Source of the DNA: Gonapodya sp. JEL0774
Taxonomy: Eukaryota > Monoblepharomycota > Monoblepharidomycetes > Monoblepharidales > Gonapodyaceae
Direction: 5' to 3'
Assembly (NCBI GenBank): GCA_027604505.1
Contig: JADIIX010000296.1
Span: forward strand, 1 to 15,535
DNA: 15,535 nt
A program made the position numbers and the translations under genes. The notes under the pieces are model-generated. The model ran no database searches and was not told the origin of the DNA. It saw nothing but the letters and a program-made list of their open reading frames with translations. Below, piece after piece: positions 14,233-15,535 of this stretch; within the stretch, counting starts at the first letter, position 1; every line of letters begins with the position of its first letter.

Positions 14233-14324
14233 TTATACAAATCTTTCTCCTGTGGTATAACTACCACAGGAGAAAGACAAGTGGGTAATAGTGGTACTTA
14301 ACCATATTATGCCATTGTTCAGAT
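14233..14324 (-). repeat. Inverted copy of 3511-3602
   Basis: Read on the minus strand it follows 3511-3602 almost base for base, from ATCTGAACAATGGC through the CTCCTGTGG hairpin to ATTTGTAT. Together they form an inverted repeat pair about 10.7 kb apart. Confidence 0.85.
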
Positions 14325-14380
14325 TCACTATGAGAATCTGAATTTGTATTATGATAAATGGGTAAATAGTGGTATAATTC

Positions 14381-14406
14381 TCCTCATTGTGATATCACAA
14401 TGAGGA
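14381..14406. repeat. Perfect palindrome TCCTCATTGTGAT/ATCACAATGAGGA
   Basis: 26 bp, self-complementary. The same sequence with a GGTACC centre occurs at 6805-6826, and single arms (CCTCATTGTG) are scattered through most spacers. Confidence 0.88.
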
Positions 14407-14579
14407 CCCTCCCCCTAAGGGGGATCTACACCAACTCTAACCCCCCACCACTTATTCTCATACAAATCCTTCTCCTATTCTCATTCAAATAATGTAGTAC
14501 ATTATTTGAATGAGAAAATGAGGACCCTCCCCCTAAGGGGGGATCTACACCAACTCTAACGGGTAAACCCACCTATTGT

Positions 14580-14604
14580 GGTGTAACCACATAGTGGTTA
14601 CACC
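14580..14604. repeat. Hairpin GGTGTAACCAC/GTGGTTACACC, copy 1
   Basis: An 11-bp perfect stem closes an ATA loop. A second identical copy is at 14874-14898; both are preceded by GTAAACCCACCTATTGTG. Confidence 0.85.
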
Positions 14605-14873
14605 AATTATTTCTATGAGAATAGTTGAGGGGTAACCAACTCTTACCCCCCAGATATCTGAGGGATACCCACCTATTGTGATGTAACTGTGAAAGGAGGA
14701 TATGGGAAAGAAAACTCGTTTAAGGATAGCCTATGACACCCCCTTCTTCGATCCAATTTGTATTAGGACAAGTGGGAGAGGGGTCCCTCTAACGAGTTAT
14801 TCTATTCCGTATGTAGTGCAACCACAAAGTAGTTGCACTAGGCACCACAAAGGAGGGTAAACCCACCTATTGT

Positions 14874-14898
14874 GGTGTAACCACATAGTGGTTACACC
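14874..14898. repeat. Hairpin GGTGTAACCAC/GTGGTTACACC, copy 2
   Basis: Identical to 14580-14604, including its upstream GTAAACCCACCTATTGTG context. Confidence 0.85.
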
Positions 14899-15377
14899 AT
14901 CATTAGAGGGAACCCTGTCCCATAGGATAAGAGTTTGTATAAGAATATCCACTTATTTTCTTATACAATAAATAAATTTATATCTATAAATTTCTTTGTT
15001 TCCATTATAAGACAATAAGTGGGCATTAAATTGATATACTACGTAGTGGAGGAGTAACTGTTAAATTACAAGTCCCTTATTTTCACATATACTAAAATAA
15101 GAGGGTAATAGTGGTACAAGTACTCCTTAGCCAACAGGATATTTATCTCGCCATAGTCATACAAATCCATATTCTTCTACAATTGATTTGGATTTGTATG
15201 ACGATGGGGGGTGTAACTCCCCTTATTGTACAAAATAATTAACTTTAGTAATACAAATAATGTCCCTTTAGAGATCTATCTCGTATTGTGACCTTGGTCT
15301 ATTCCCATATGGGAGGGGGGTAAGAGTTGGTGACCCTTCCCCTTAGGGAGAGGGATCTTATTGTGGTATCAATCGTT

Positions 15378-15535
15378 CGTAATACAAATCCAAATCAATG
15401 GTATCATTGATTTGGACAATGGGTAAATTAACCACTTATCCTGTTGTGATCGTAATATAAATTCAGATCTACTATGTAGATCTGGATTTGTATTACGACA
15501 AATGGGTAATATTGGTATAATGCCATAATTACCCA
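15378..15535 (+). repeat. About 160-bp dispersed repeat, copy 3 (cut by window end)
   Basis: Matches 14069-14230 closely, including the lost right outer arm of the first palindrome and the AATTAACCACTTATCC junction. The second palindrome (15450-15498) carries one change, AATATAAAT for AATACAAAT, in its left arm. Confidence 0.88.

Larger units (their letters stand above)
14000..15535. other. Gene-less tail, dense in repeats, cut by the window edge
   Basis: No gene is recognised. It holds two copies of the 160-bp repeat (14069-14230, 15378-15535), an inverted copy of 3511-3602 (14233-14324), palindromes at 14381-14406, 14580-14604, 14814-14840 and 14874-14898, a solo CCTTCTCCTAT left arm next to an intact AATAATGTA hairpin (14462-14514), an interrupted palindrome with 14-base arms at 15156-15202, and reverse-oriented G-rich modules (14403-14455, 14521-14560). 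Confidence 0.7.

Noticed and set aside
8909-15535. Regularly repeated palindromes as a possible CRISPR array
   Set aside because: Copies are irregularly spaced, share their intervening sequence, and lie in mitochondrial DNA; there is no repeat-spacer periodicity.

Overview
This window reads as mitochondrial DNA of an early-diverging, chytrid-like fungus. It carries a 74-residue ATP synthase subunit c, a 48-residue Atp8 of the fungal type that begins MPQL, Atp6, Cox3, Nad6 and Nad5, plus one tRNA-Pro whose acceptor stem is mismatched at positions 2 and 3, the pattern known from chytrids that edit tRNA 5' ends. All genes lie on the + strand, all stop with TAA, and no internal TAG or TGA is needed, so the standard code suffices. 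Species is not determinable from the sequence alone.

Layout: repeat-rich spacer (1-1248); atp9 (1249-1473); spacer; nad6 (2463-3017); spacer; trnP(UGG) (3792-3863); spacer; atp8 (4911-5057); spacer; atp6 (5796-6509); spacer; cox3 (6911-7711); long spacer; nad5 in three exons (9383-9814, 10792-11091, 12929-13999) split by two ORF-less group I introns; repeat-rich tail (14000-15535). Together the proteins belong to complex I (nad5, nad6), complex IV (cox3) and the Fo sector of ATP synthase (atp6, atp8, atp9).

Most of the non-coding DNA, including the peripheral loops of both introns, is a mosaic of short palindromes. Many share the terminus TACAAAT...ATTTGTA, sit in a few recurring flank contexts, and are nested inside one another. 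Several copies show paired changes in the two arms. One palindrome lies in frame inside nad5 exon 3, and another overlaps the cox3 stop codon. Larger direct and inverted repeats (about 90 to 230 bp) link distant spacers. Four of the six protein genes carry a TAGGAAAT motif 17 to 24 bases before the start codon, and five of six starts read (T/C)TGATG.

The most unusual content is this proliferating palindrome system (nested, arm-covarying, invading introns and apparently coding sequence), followed by the pair of sibling group I introns and the shared 5' leader motif.
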